64,000 nt of DNA from NCBI RefSeq assembly GCF_016107305.1, contig NZ_RCVR01000004.1, positions 230,872-294,871 on the forward strand. Direction: 5' to 3'. The notes beneath the pieces are model-generated. The model was not told the origin of the DNA, searched no databases, and saw only the letters and a program-made list of their open reading frames with translations. Within the stretch, counting starts at the first letter, position 1. Each line of letters starts with the position of its first letter. The DNA is from Roseomonas sp. KE2513. Its GTDB lineage: Bacteria; Pseudomonadota; Alphaproteobacteria; Acetobacterales; Acetobacteraceae. Shown here piece after piece: positions 1-8,334 of the stretch. A program made the translations under genes and the position numbers.

Positions 1-1410
1 GATGGGCGTGACACCCGCGTGGAAGGCCGTCGCGATCTCCTGGCCTGTCATCAGGAAGCCGCCGTCGCCGACGAAGCTGACCACCTGCCGATCCCGGAAG
101 GTGATGGCAGCCCCAATGCCGGAGGGCACGGAATAGCCCATCGCGCCGTTGGTGGGGCCAAGGAAGTCCTGCCGCTCTCGCACGGACATGAAGCGCTGCG
201 GCCAGGTCGCGAAGTTGCCGGCATCCGTGGTGAAGATCGTGTCCGGCGGCAACTCCGCCTCCAGCGCCTGCAGGGCGCGGGCGAGGTTCAGCGGGCCCTC
301 GTAGTCGGGCGCCACGACGCTCGCCTCTCGGCCAGCGCGCAGGCGGCGGGTCCAGTCGCCCCAGGGGCGCGGCTTGCCCGGAGCAGCATCCCGCAGCGCG
401 AGGGCGAAGGCATTGAGGTCCGCGGTGATGCCGAGCAGCGGACGGAAGACGCGGCCGATCTCGGTGGGGTCGGGGTGGACCTGCACGATCGGGCTTGTCT
501 GCCCCGCCGGAAACAGGGTGTAGCCCTGGCTGGTCGCCTCGCCGAGGCGGCTGCCGACGGCGATGACAAGGTCCGCCTCCTTCACCCGAGCGACAAGGCC
601 AGCGTCCGATCCGACGCCGAGGTCCCCCGCGAAGTTCGGCGAGGTGCCGTCGAAGAGGCCGAGACGGCGGAAACCGACGGCGACCGGCAGGTCATGAGCG
701 AGGGCAAAGTCGCGGATGGCGGCCTTGCCCTCCTCCGACCAGCCGGTGCCGCCGAGCACGAGAACCGGGCGCTGGGCGCCGTCGAGCAGGGAGAGCAACT
801 GAGGGATGGCGCCCGGCGCCGGAGCGGCCGGCAGGGTGGGCGCGGGGCCGACATCGGGCACCTCCACCACGCTCTTCTGCATTTCCTCCGAGATCGCGAC
901 GACCACGGGGCCAGGGCGGCCGCTCCGGGCCACGTCGAAAGCACGCGACATCAGCTCGGGGATACGGGCCGCATCGTCTATCTGGGTCACCCACTTCGCG
1001 AGCGGCGAGAACATCCGGCGGTAGTCCACCTCTTGGAAGGTGTCGCGGTCCGTCTCGGCGAAGGGTATCTGGCCGACGATGAGCACAAGCGGCGTGCTGT
1101 CCTGCATCGCGACATGCACGCCGATGCTCGCGTGGCAGGCGCCGGGGCCGCGGGTGACGATCGCGACGCCGGGGCGGCCGGTCAGCTTGCCATGAGCCTC
1201 GGCCATGTGGACCGCGCCCGCCTCGAAGCGGCAGGTGACCAGCTCCACGCGGTCCCGCACCTCGTAGAGGCCGTCGAGGAGGTCGAGAAAGGATTCGCCG
1301 GGCACCGAGAAGGCGTGGGTCACGCCCTGGGCGACCAGTGCATCGGCCAGGAGTTGGCCTCCCGTCCTTGCCCGCGTGATCTCCTGCCGTACCGCCGCGC
1401 CGTCGTCCAT
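1..1410 (-). CDS. Thiamine-pyrophosphate-dependent enzyme, acetolactate synthase-like (3' end beyond window)
   Basis: 470 codons read without a stop from the ATG at 1410 to the window edge, so the C-terminus is missing. The N-terminal part has the TPP pyrimidine-binding pattern: a conserved Glu in CRFEAGAVHMAEA at about residue 55 and a GRPGVAIVTRGPGACH stretch. A central domain follows (VLVLGGTGWSEEG), and the visible end has the TPP/Mg pattern GDGGFLMTGQEIATA. The family covers acetolactate synthase, benzoylformate decarboxylase and sulfoacetaldehyde acetyltransferase; the substrate cannot be told. It lies 81 bp downstream of a deaminase and a solute-binding protein on the same strand, so a catabolic rather than biosynthetic role is likely. 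Confidence 0.85.
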   Translation of the reverse strand, partial: MDDGAAVRQEITRARTGGQLLADALVAQGVTHAFSVPGESFLDLLDGLYEVRDRVELVTCRFEAGAVHMAEAHGKLTGRPGVAIVTRGPGACHASIGVHVAMQDSTPLVLIVGQIPFAETDRDTFQEVDYRRMFSPLAKWVTQIDDAARIPELMSRAFDVARSGRPGPVVVAISEEMQKSVVEVPDVGPAPTLPAAPAPGAIPQLLSLLDGAQRPVLVLGGTGWSEEGKAAIRDFALAHDLPVAVGFRRLGLFDGTSPNFAGDLGVGSDAGLVARVKEADLVIAVGSRLGEATSQGYTLFPAGQTSPIVQVHPDPTEIGRVFRPLLGITADLNAFALALRDAAPGKPRPWGDWTRRLRAGREASVVAPDYEGPLNLARALQALEAELPPDTIFTTDAGNFATWPQRFMSVRERQDFLGPTNGAMGYSVPSGIGAAITFRDRQVVSFVGDGGFLMTGQEIATAFHAGVTPI

Positions 1411-1491
1411 TGTCCGTCTCCACCTCTCCCGGGCCCTGCGGCCCGGGGGGCGGAGACTACGTCCGGAGCGGACGAGCCGCCAGCCGGTGCC

Positions 1492-1965
1492 CTATCGCGT
1501 CAGCTCGACCGCGGATGATGTGTAGAGGCCGACGCATTCCTCGGTCAGAACGCCGTCGATCACCTCAAGGTCCCAGCCGACATTCTCGGCGAAGCTCTCG
1601 ACGGTGTAGCCCTTGAAGTTGAAAGCCTTCTTCGCCAGCCGCTTCACGTCCTCGTTGCGGGCCCCCAAGACGAGCCGCTTGAAGCCCCCGTTGAGGATGG
1701 CGCCGAGGCACATCGGACAGGGCTCACAGGTGGCGTAGAAGGTGCAGTCCGGCAGCTCTCGCCGGCCGAGGGCGCGGCAGGCCAGACCGACTGCCAGCGT
1801 CTCGGAATGGGCGGTGGCGTCGCAGAGGCCGACTTTCTTGCTCCAGGTCTTGGCGACTACCTCCCCCTCGCGCGCGACCAGCGCGCCGAAGGGCTGCTCG
1901 CCGAGGCTTGCGCCGTGGCGCGCCTGCTCGATGGCCAGTGCCATCATTCGCTCGTGCTCTTTCAT
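1492..1965 (-). CDS. Nucleoside/guanine deaminase-type zinc hydrolase
   Basis: 157 aa, the usual size of a cytidine/deoxycytidylate deaminase-fold protein. Zinc-site motifs are present: TAHSE (an HSE variant of the common H-A-E) and PCPMC with the two ligand cysteines. These predict hydrolytic deamination of a purine or pyrimidine base or nucleoside; the HSE/PCPMC form resembles the guanine deaminase/tRNA deaminase group, but substrate is not resolved. A GGGAG Shine-Dalgarno precedes the ATG. It starts 11 bp after the stop of the NMT1-type binding protein, so the two are likely co-transcribed. Confidence 0.85.
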   Translation of the reverse strand: MKEHERMMALAIEQARHGASLGEQPFGALVAREGEVVAKTWSKKVGLCDATAHSETLAVGLACRALGRRELPDCTFYATCEPCPMCLGAILNGGFKRLVLGARNEDVKRLAKKAFNFKGYTVESFAENVGWDLEVIDGVLTEECVGLYTSSAVELTR

Positions 1966-1976
1966 CGCGTGCTCCC

Positions 1977-3020
1977 TCAGCCCAGCGCCGGCAGGATGCG
2001 GGCCTCGCGAGGCGGCAGGAAGTCGCGAACGAAGACCTCCTGGACGGCCGGGATGCGCGGCAGGGCATACGTTTGCACGACGGTGCCGATGGCGCCCTCC
2101 AGGCGCTTGTCGTCGAGGTCGCCAAGGCCGAGGGAGGCGGTCTCGGGCGTCGTCATCTGCGCGCGCAGCATGTAGAGCAGGCGCTGGCGCTCTATGCCCG
2201 GCTCGGTCAGCGGCTCCACCCGCTTCAGCTCGGCGATGCCGGCATCGGGCCTGGCCGCCACCTCACCTATCGCTCGGTTGATGGCCGTGACGAGGCCCCG
2301 CACCGCCTCCGGCTTGTTCCGCAGCAGCGCCTGGCTCACGAGCACGCCGTTCGAGTACTGGTCAAGGCCCATATCGCTGTAGAAGAACCAACGGAAGTCG
2401 CGCTCGGGGTCGCGGCCCATGCCAATGAAGTTAATGTAGCTGGTGCCTGAGAACTGAGCGATGGCGTCCACCTGCCCCTGCACGAGCATCTGCTCCACCA
2501 AGTTCGGCGCGATGGCGGCGATCCCGACCTTTGAGGGGTCCACCCCGTTGCGCGCGGCTAGGGCCGGGAACATGCGGGCGGTCGCGGAGCCCGCGGGCGC
2601 ACCGACTTGCCGGCCTTCAAGATCCTTCAGCGAGCGCACCGGGCCGTCCGCGCGGGAGATGATGGCATAAGGGGCGCGGTTGTAGACGAGGTAGACCATC
2701 ACCGGCTGCTCGCCCGGCCGCTGCGCCGCGTTTTGGATGACCGCGTTGATGTCGCCGAAACCGGCATCGTAGGCGCCGGACATGACGCGGGTGACGGCGG
2801 CGGCGGAGCCCTCGCCCTGATCGATCGTCACATCGAGCCCCGCTTCCCGGAAGTAGCCCCGGGATTGCGCGAGGTAGTACCAGGCGTGCGGGCCCTGTGC
2901 CTTCCAGTCGAGGATGAAGCGGATGGGGGTCAGCGGCTGGGCGCGGAGCGAGGCCGCGCCGAGCACCATCGGGCTTGCGAGCGAGGCGGCGAGAAGACTC
3001 CGCCGGGTGGTGTGACGCAT
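1977..3020 (-). CDS. ABC transporter substrate-binding protein, NMT1/THI5-like
   Basis: 347 aa from the ATG at 3020. An in-frame extension upstream is basic and low-complexity, so I reject it. The N-terminus has a twin-arginine-like leader (RRSLLAASLASP) ending near ASLRAQ, so export to the periplasm is expected. The mature part (IRFILDWKAQGPHAWYY, YFREAGLDVTIDQGEGSA) is typical of the NMT1/SsuA-type family that binds pyrimidine precursors, nitrate, sulfonates or riboflavin. No permease or ATPase gene is in this window; they may lie outside it. The deaminase next door suggests a nucleobase-like ligand, which is inference. Confidence 0.85.
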   Translation of the reverse strand: MRHTTRRSLLAASLASPMVLGAASLRAQPLTPIRFILDWKAQGPHAWYYLAQSRGYFREAGLDVTIDQGEGSAAAVTRVMSGAYDAGFGDINAVIQNAAQRPGEQPVMVYLVYNRAPYAIISRADGPVRSLKDLEGRQVGAPAGSATARMFPALAARNGVDPSKVGIAAIAPNLVEQMLVQGQVDAIAQFSGTSYINFIGMGRDPERDFRWFFYSDMGLDQYSNGVLVSQALLRNKPEAVRGLVTAINRAIGEVAARPDAGIAELKRVEPLTEPGIERQRLLYMLRAQMTTPETASLGLGDLDDKRLEGAIGTVVQTYALPRIPAVQEVFVRDFLPPREARILPALG

Positions 3021-3293
3021 GAAGTGCACCTCTGCAGCGCCCCGGGGGTGCCGGGGACGTCGGAATGCCGCGTGGGGGTGCGGGCGGCGATGGTCATGCG
3101 GACTTGCGGCGGCCTTCCCCCGCCGGACCTTCGGCGCCCTGGCCTTCCCAGCGGGCACCCGTGGTCTTCCGCAATCGGATCACTTGCGTGCCTGACGGCG
3201 GGCAGCGACATGCATGTTCCGTGCCTCCCCTTGCCGACTTGGAAGGGTGCCGCGGCAGGGGCATGGTGCAGGCCGAACGGGAGCGGACGGCGG

Positions 3294-3548
3294 ATGAAAG
3301 CGATCTTTGTGATGATCAAGTGCGAGATGGGGGCCGCCTACCGCGTGGCGCGGGAAATGGCGGACACGATTCCCGAACTTTCCGAAATGCACTCCACCAG
3401 TGGGCAGTACGACCTGCTGGGCAAGTTCTACCTCGAGCCTGAGCAGGACATCGGCCTTTTCGTGGTGGAACGGGTGCAGGGGGTGGCGGGGGTGAAGGAC
3501 ACCTACACGCTCCAGACCTTCAACGCCTTCTCGGGGCCCAAGGGCTGA
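3294..3548 (+). CDS. Stand-alone Lrp/AsnC ligand-binding (RAM) domain protein
   Basis: 84 aa starting MKAIFVMIKCEMG. The whole protein is the C-terminal alpha-beta sandwich of Lrp/AsnC regulators (pattern: I-K-C-E-x-G, then YDLLGKFYLE, then V-x-G-V-K-D-T-Y-T). No helix-turn-helix precedes it. Such stand-alone domains form oligomers and bind amino-acid effectors. An in-frame extension upstream is a high-GC read-through of the intergenic region and is not supported. It stands alone, divergent from the binding-protein operon. Confidence 0.8.
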   Translation: MKAIFVMIKCEMGAAYRVAREMADTIPELSEMHSTSGQYDLLGKFYLEPEQDIGLFVVERVQGVAGVKDTYTLQTFNAFSGPKG

Positions 3549-3666
3549 CGCGCCAGCGGCGGGCTCTGCCATGAAATGACCCCGATCCCGCCGCGACCTG
3601 CCCCGGCTTCGCCGCGCGGGTGACACGGAGGGAGCCGATATCTGGCGGCATCGGAGGTCCCGCCAG

Positions 3667-3936
3667 ATGAAGGTCCGCTTTCTCCCCGCCTTTGCCCTCG
3701 CCGCCGCGCTGACGACGGCGGGGTGCCAAAACCCCGACGGTTCCACGGATTGGGGCAGCACGATCGCTCTCGGGGCAGGCGTCGGCCTGGCGGCCGGGCT
3801 GCTCGCTGCCTCTTCCGGCAGTCACGGCAAGCACTACCGGCAACCCGACCGTGGGGGCTACGGTTCCTATGGCGGGCATGGGCGCAGCTACTACGGCGGC
3901 CGCCCCTATGCCCAGGGATATGGAAGGGGTTGGTGA
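3667..3936 (+). CDS. Small Gly/Tyr-rich putative lipoprotein
   Basis: 89 aa. A basic start and hydrophobic stretch end in the lipobox-like LTTAGC near residue 19, predicting lipoprotein processing. A short glycine-zipper-like segment follows (LGAGVGLAAGLLAASS), then a Gly/Tyr-rich tail with GGYGSYGG. No enzymatic motif is present. The stop overlaps the start of the next, similarly built gene (TGATG), so the pair is translationally coupled. Function unknown; an envelope role is plausible. Confidence 0.7.
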   Translation: MKVRFLPAFALAAALTTAGCQNPDGSTDWGSTIALGAGVGLAAGLLAASSGSHGKHYRQPDRGGYGSYGGHGRSYYGGRPYAQGYGRGW

Positions 3937-4172
3937 TGAAGGCGCGCTTCGCGGTGCTCGCCCTGGCCGGGCTCCTCCTCGGCGGCTGCTACTACGCGCC
4001 GTATGGGGAGCCGAACGTCGCGGGGGCTGCGCTGCTCGGCGCCGGAGTTGGCGCGGCCGCCGGGGCGGCCATCGCCTCGGGGCCGACCTATTACGCTCCC
4101 GCACCCTATTATGCGCCGCGGCCCTATTACGGCTACGGCTACTACCCGCATTACGGCTACCGCCGCTGGTAG
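3936..4172 (+). CDS. Small Tyr-rich putative lipoprotein
   Basis: 78 aa, ATG overlapping the preceding TGA by one base. The signal peptide ends in the lipobox LLLGGC around residue 18. Next comes a glycine-zipper-like hydrophobic run (GAALLGAGVGAAAGAAIASG), then a tail of Tyr/Pro repeats (PTYYAPAPYYAPRPYYGYG). Composition matches its upstream neighbour, so the pair probably arose by duplication or works together. Function unknown. Confidence 0.7.
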   Translation: MKARFAVLALAGLLLGGCYYAPYGEPNVAGAALLGAGVGAAAGAAIASGPTYYAPAPYYAPRPYYGYGYYPHYGYRRW

Positions 4173-4209
4173 TGGCTGCGCGCAGGTCCGGCCGCGGGCG
4201 AGGGCTGGC

Positions 4210-5106
4210 TCAGAGGGCGCCCTGTTTGGCGCGTCCCCACTCGGCCAGCAGAGATTCCGGCGGCAGGCGGCCCTCGAACCAGAGGCTCGCCGCGGCGCGG
4301 GACATCGCGGCGCCGTCGTGTCCGATATGGGGGACCGTCACCCTCCTCCAGCCGAAGGGCAGCCCGCGCCGCGCCGCTTCGGCGCGCCCGGCCTCGAAGT
4401 AGGACAGGGCCCGCGCGAAGCGGTGCGGACCCTGCGCCACCGCCTCGGGCTGGGACGGAAGGCTGGGGCCGCTGGTCTCGGTATCCGCCTCGCCGGAGAG
4501 GATGGTCAGGGGATAGGCAAGCAGCCGCTCAAGGTCCGCCTCCGTGGCGCCGATGCCGCCAAGGCCCGCCGGAAACGGGCGCCCGAGGTCCGGCAGGGTG
4601 AACCAGCCGGGGTTGCCGGCGATGGCGGCCTCGAAGCTGTCAGCGGGTTCGGTGGAGAGCATGCGGTGCAGGAACTGTCCGCCGGCCGAGTGCCCGAAGA
4701 TCAGCGCGGGACGCCCGTCGGTCAGGCCGGCCTCGCGCAACGCGGCCAGGACGCGGGCGGGAATGCGGTAGCCGCGCCAAGCTGGGGAACGCAGACTGCC
4801 GTCCTCAGAGAGGACGAACCCATTATTATAGGTCTCGGCGCCCGGGAAGAGATCCGCCGGGAAGGTCGGGGCCACGATCAGCAGGCGGTGCCGCTCTGCG
4901 GCCTCGATCCAGAAGTCGCGGTACTCGTCGCCGTTGCGGCCCATGCCGTGCATGACCAGCACCACCCGCGCCTCGGGTTTCCAGTTTTCGGGGCGGTAGG
5001 CGTGCAGCATAACCGGACGGGCCGGGTCCCCGGCCGGATCCTCGAAGAGGATCGAGGCGCGGCCCGGCGCGGCGAGGGCCAGGGCGAGCCGAGAGGCGAA
5101 GGTCAT
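4210..5106 (-). CDS. Alpha/beta hydrolase (esterase/depolymerase-like)
   Basis: 298 aa. The nucleophile elbow is FGHSAGGQ, the oxyanion region is VLVMHGMGRNGDEYRD, and a late His in VPHIGHDG completes a likely Ser-Asp-His triad. The overall pattern resembles poly(3-hydroxybutyrate) depolymerase/LpqC-like esterases. There is no clear signal peptide. It lies 44 bp downstream of a family 5 binding protein on the same strand and is probably its operon partner. Substrate unknown. Confidence 0.8.
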   Translation of the reverse strand: MTFASRLALALAAPGRASILFEDPAGDPARPVMLHAYRPENWKPEARVVLVMHGMGRNGDEYRDFWIEAAERHRLLIVAPTFPADLFPGAETYNNGFVLSEDGSLRSPAWRGYRIPARVLAALREAGLTDGRPALIFGHSAGGQFLHRMLSTEPADSFEAAIAGNPGWFTLPDLGRPFPAGLGGIGATEADLERLLAYPLTILSGEADTETSGPSLPSQPEAVAQGPHRFARALSYFEAGRAEAARRGLPFGWRRVTVPHIGHDGAAMSRAAASLWFEGRLPPESLLAEWGRAKQGAL

Positions 5107-5150
5107 GTGGGGATCCGGTCAGGCGGCGGGCGGGAGGCGGTGCAGGTGGT

Positions 5151-6758
5151 TCACTCGGCGCTGACCTCGGTGGCGAGCGTCGTCTGGTCCACCCGGCCGG
5201 GATAGCGGAAGCCGCGCCGGCTGGCCCAGGCCGCGCTCTCGAAATAGAGGGGCGCGACGGGCATGGCCTCCAGCGCCACGCGTCCGGCGGTGCGGAGCAG
5301 GCCCGCCCGGGCGGCCGGGTCCATGGTGGTGGCGGCCTCGCGTACCGGCGCGTCGAAGGTGGGATCGGACCAGCCGCCGTAGTTGCTGCTGCCCATGCCC
5401 CGCGCCGCGTCGCTCGTTGCGAGCCAGAGCTGGAGGAAGAGGAGCGTCTCCGGCGCATCCGCCGACCAGCCGCCCATAGCGACCGAGAACTCACGCCGCG
5501 CCCGCCGCGTGAAGAAAGTGGCGCTCGGCATGGCGTCCAGTTCCACCTTCACCCCGATCCGCTGCCAGTACTGCGAGACGGCCTGCGCGACGCGCGAATC
5601 ATTGACGTAGCGGTTGTTCGTCGCGTGGAAGGTGAGCGCGAACCCCTCGGGGAACCCGGCCTCTGCCAGCAGCGCGCGGGCGCGGGCGGGATCATAGGGG
5701 AGCACGGGCAGGCCAGGGGTAGTGCCGGCCATGCCGTCGGGCAGGAATTGCGCGGCGGGCACGGCCACGTCGTCCATTACACGGGCGGTCAGGGCACGGC
5801 GGTCAATGGCGAGCGAGAGGGCCTGCCGCACCCGCGCATCGCGCAGCGGGTTGGGGCCAGCGCCGCCCTGCACGAAGGGGCTGGGGCTGCGTGCGGCGTC
5901 GAATTGCAGGAAGATCAGACGCGTGGTTGGCGAAGCAGAGACGTGGACGGAGCTGTTCTGACGAAGCCGGGCAAGGTCGGCCGTGTTCGGCGCCTCGATC
6001 AGGTCATGATCCCCGGCCAGCAGCCCGGCCAGCCGCGGGCCGGCGGCCGTGACGGGCAGCAGGCGCACCGTGGCCCAGCGCGGCTTCTCGCCCCAATAAC
6101 CGTCGTAGCGCGCCAGCTCGATCGGGCCGCCCCTGGTGTAGGAGACAAGGCGGTATGGGCCGGTACCGATTGCGGCGGCGCCGTCGTTGAAAGCCTGGGC
6201 GTTCGGCCAGCTTCCCTCCACACCACATTGCTGATTGGCGGAGAAGTCCAGGTGCCCAGCGGGCACGAGGCGGCGCGGAAGGATGGCCAGGTTCGTCAGG
6301 TCGCTGGGCAGCAGCGGCATGGGTTCGCGGGTGGTGATCCGCACCGTTCTGGGGTCCAGTGTCTCCACCCGCTCGAAGAGGCGCACGTAGCGGGAGAAGG
6401 ATTGCGTCACCTCCCCCTCGTTGTTGCGGATGCGGCAGAAGGAGGCGAGCACGTCCTCCGCGGTAAAGGGGCTGCCGTCGTGGAAGATGACGTGCGGGCG
6501 GAGATGGAAGAGCCAGCTGCGGTCGTCCTCCCTCTCCCATCGCTCGGCAAGGCCAGGAATGACGGAGAGGTCCCGCGCCGTCTCCGTCAGCGCGTTGAAG
6601 ACGTGCTGGCGAAGGGTGGTGTTGGGCGTCAGCCCGTACTGGTGCGGGTCGGCGGAGGTCGTCTCCCCCGCCATGGCGATCCTGAGCCCCTGCGCCGAGG
6701 CCGCTCCGGTGGGCAGGGCGAGCGCGGCGGCGAAAGCGAGGGCGGCAATCCGGCGCAT
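5151..6758 (-). CDS. ABC transporter substrate-binding protein, family 5 (peptide/nickel/opine type)
   Basis: 535 aa with a Sec signal (MRRIAALAFAAALALPTGA...SAQG). The mature protein has the SBP_bac_5 layout: TTSADPHQYGLTPN near the N-terminus, ERWEREDDRSWLFHLR, FHDGSPFTAEDV, and GTGPYRLVSY in the middle. It delivers peptides or similar solutes to a permease that is not seen here. It sits 12 bp downstream of an amidase and just upstream of a hydrolase, which suggests uptake and hydrolysis of an amide-bearing substrate. Confidence 0.88.
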   Translation of the reverse strand: MRRIAALAFAAALALPTGAASAQGLRIAMAGETTSADPHQYGLTPNTTLRQHVFNALTETARDLSVIPGLAERWEREDDRSWLFHLRPHVIFHDGSPFTAEDVLASFCRIRNNEGEVTQSFSRYVRLFERVETLDPRTVRITTREPMPLLPSDLTNLAILPRRLVPAGHLDFSANQQCGVEGSWPNAQAFNDGAAAIGTGPYRLVSYTRGGPIELARYDGYWGEKPRWATVRLLPVTAAGPRLAGLLAGDHDLIEAPNTADLARLRQNSSVHVSASPTTRLIFLQFDAARSPSPFVQGGAGPNPLRDARVRQALSLAIDRRALTARVMDDVAVPAAQFLPDGMAGTTPGLPVLPYDPARARALLAEAGFPEGFALTFHATNNRYVNDSRVAQAVSQYWQRIGVKVELDAMPSATFFTRRARREFSVAMGGWSADAPETLLFLQLWLATSDAARGMGSSNYGGWSDPTFDAPVREAATTMDPAARAGLLRTAGRVALEAMPVAPLYFESAAWASRRGFRYPGRVDQTTLATEVSAE

Positions 6759-6770
6759 GGCGGCCCCCCC

Positions 6771-8270
6771 TCAGTCGAAGCCAAGGAAGCCGGGCATGGA
6801 GGAGATGGGCGGCGCCTTCGCCAGCGCCGCGATATCCGGCACCGGCCGCGCGAGTTCGGCGTCGCCGGCCACCGCCGCTTCGATCGCGGCGGCCACGCGA
6901 AGCACCAGCGCGTCGCCGCCGCGCGGCCCGACGATCTGCAGGCCGAAGGGCATGCCCTTGGCGTCCCGGCCGAGGGGGATGGAGATGGCGGGATGGCCGG
7001 TAAGGGTCACGATGTAAGCCATCGCCAGCCAGTGGAAGTAGGTGCGGGTCTTCTGCCCGTCGATTTCGGCCGGGAAGAGCTCCGACCAGGGCCGGGGCGA
7101 GATGGTGATGGCGGGTGTCACGATCAGGTCGTTGCCGGCCGCGAAGAACTCCTGCCAGCGGAGGTAGAGCTGTGTCTGGAGGATGCCGCCGCGCGCGACG
7201 TCCGCCGCCGAGTAGCCGAGGCCTTCCGCCACGTTCGCGCGCACGTTGGGCCCGACCAGCTCGGGCGTTTCGGCCACTTTTTTCGCGTGGGCCGCGACGA
7301 AGTTGAGCGCGCGCAGGATCTCAAAGGCCTCGTCCGCGCCGGCGCAGTCCGGGGTGGCCTCCTCGATGCGCGCGAAGAGGGGCGTGAGAGAGGCGACGCG
7401 GGCGCGGAAGGCCTCGCGCACCGTGTTCTCGACGAGCGCGATACCGAAATCCTCCGTCGCGGCAACGCGGAGCGAGGAGAGGTCGATCGGTCGCAGCGGC
7501 GTCCACATGTCGGCCACGCCGCGCACAGGCTGGCCGGGCAGCGTGTAGGAGAGCGGGTCGCGCGCGTCGTCGCCGGCCATGGCCGCGAGCAGCAGAGCGG
7601 CATCCGGCACGTTGCGCGCCATGGGGCCGAGCACCGGCAGGTTCTGCCAGCCAAGCAGGCGGCGCTCGCTGGAGACGAGCCCGGCACTGGGCCGGAAGCC
7701 GACGATGCCGTTGAAGGCCGCGGGGTTGCGGAGCGAGCCGCCGGTGTCCGAGCCCGAGCAGATCGCGAACATCCCCGCCGCCAGTGCCGCGCCCGAGCCG
7801 CCCGAGGAGCCGGCGGCGGAGCGCGTGGGATCATGCGGGTTGCCGGTCGCGCCATAAACGGCGTTGCGGGTGTTGGCGCCGGCACCGAATTCGGGTGTGT
7901 TGGTCTTGGCCGTGATGACCGCCCCCGCCGCGCGGATGCGTGCGACGGAGCCGAGATCGGCCTTCGGCACGTGGTCCTTGAACAGCGGGCTGCCGAAGGT
8001 GGTGACCAGCCCTTCGGTTTCCTCGAGGTCCTTGATACCGATAGGCAGCCCGTGGAGGAGGCCGAGCTTGTCGCCGCGCATGACCGCCGCCTCGGCCGCC
8101 TTGGCATCCGCCCGGGCGCGGGGCTCGTCCATGGCAACCACCGCGTTGATGGCTGGATTCACCGCGGCGATGCGCGCGAGGCAGGAGTCGAGCAGCTCCA
8201 CGGGGGAGAGGCGCTTCGTCCCGATCAGCCTCCGGGCTTCGAGGGCGGTGAGGTCGCAGGGCTCGGTCAT
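6771..8270 (-). CDS. Amidase (amidase signature family)
   Basis: 499 aa from the ATG at 8270, where homology-like sequence starts (MTEPCDLTALEARRLIG); an ATG 24 bases upstream is possible. The amidase-signature Ser-cisSer-Lys triad is visible: Lys in AKTNTPEFG, cis-Ser and Ser in AGSSGGSGAALAAG and SGSDTGGSLRNPA. It hydrolyses linear amides such as aryl or alkyl amides. It begins the run amidase - binding protein - alpha/beta hydrolase on the minus strand. Confidence 0.9.
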   Translation of the reverse strand: MTEPCDLTALEARRLIGTKRLSPVELLDSCLARIAAVNPAINAVVAMDEPRARADAKAAEAAVMRGDKLGLLHGLPIGIKDLEETEGLVTTFGSPLFKDHVPKADLGSVARIRAAGAVITAKTNTPEFGAGANTRNAVYGATGNPHDPTRSAAGSSGGSGAALAAGMFAICSGSDTGGSLRNPAAFNGIVGFRPSAGLVSSERRLLGWQNLPVLGPMARNVPDAALLLAAMAGDDARDPLSYTLPGQPVRGVADMWTPLRPIDLSSLRVAATEDFGIALVENTVREAFRARVASLTPLFARIEEATPDCAGADEAFEILRALNFVAAHAKKVAETPELVGPNVRANVAEGLGYSAADVARGGILQTQLYLRWQEFFAAGNDLIVTPAITISPRPWSELFPAEIDGQKTRTYFHWLAMAYIVTLTGHPAISIPLGRDAKGMPFGLQIVGPRGGDALVLRVAAAIEAAVAGDAELARPVPDIAALAKAPPISSMPGFLGFD

Positions 8271-8334
8271 CGGCACATCCCGTCGGCAGATCAATCAGTA
8301 GGGTGGGCCGCGCCGGGGCGCGGCCCGGATCGGG

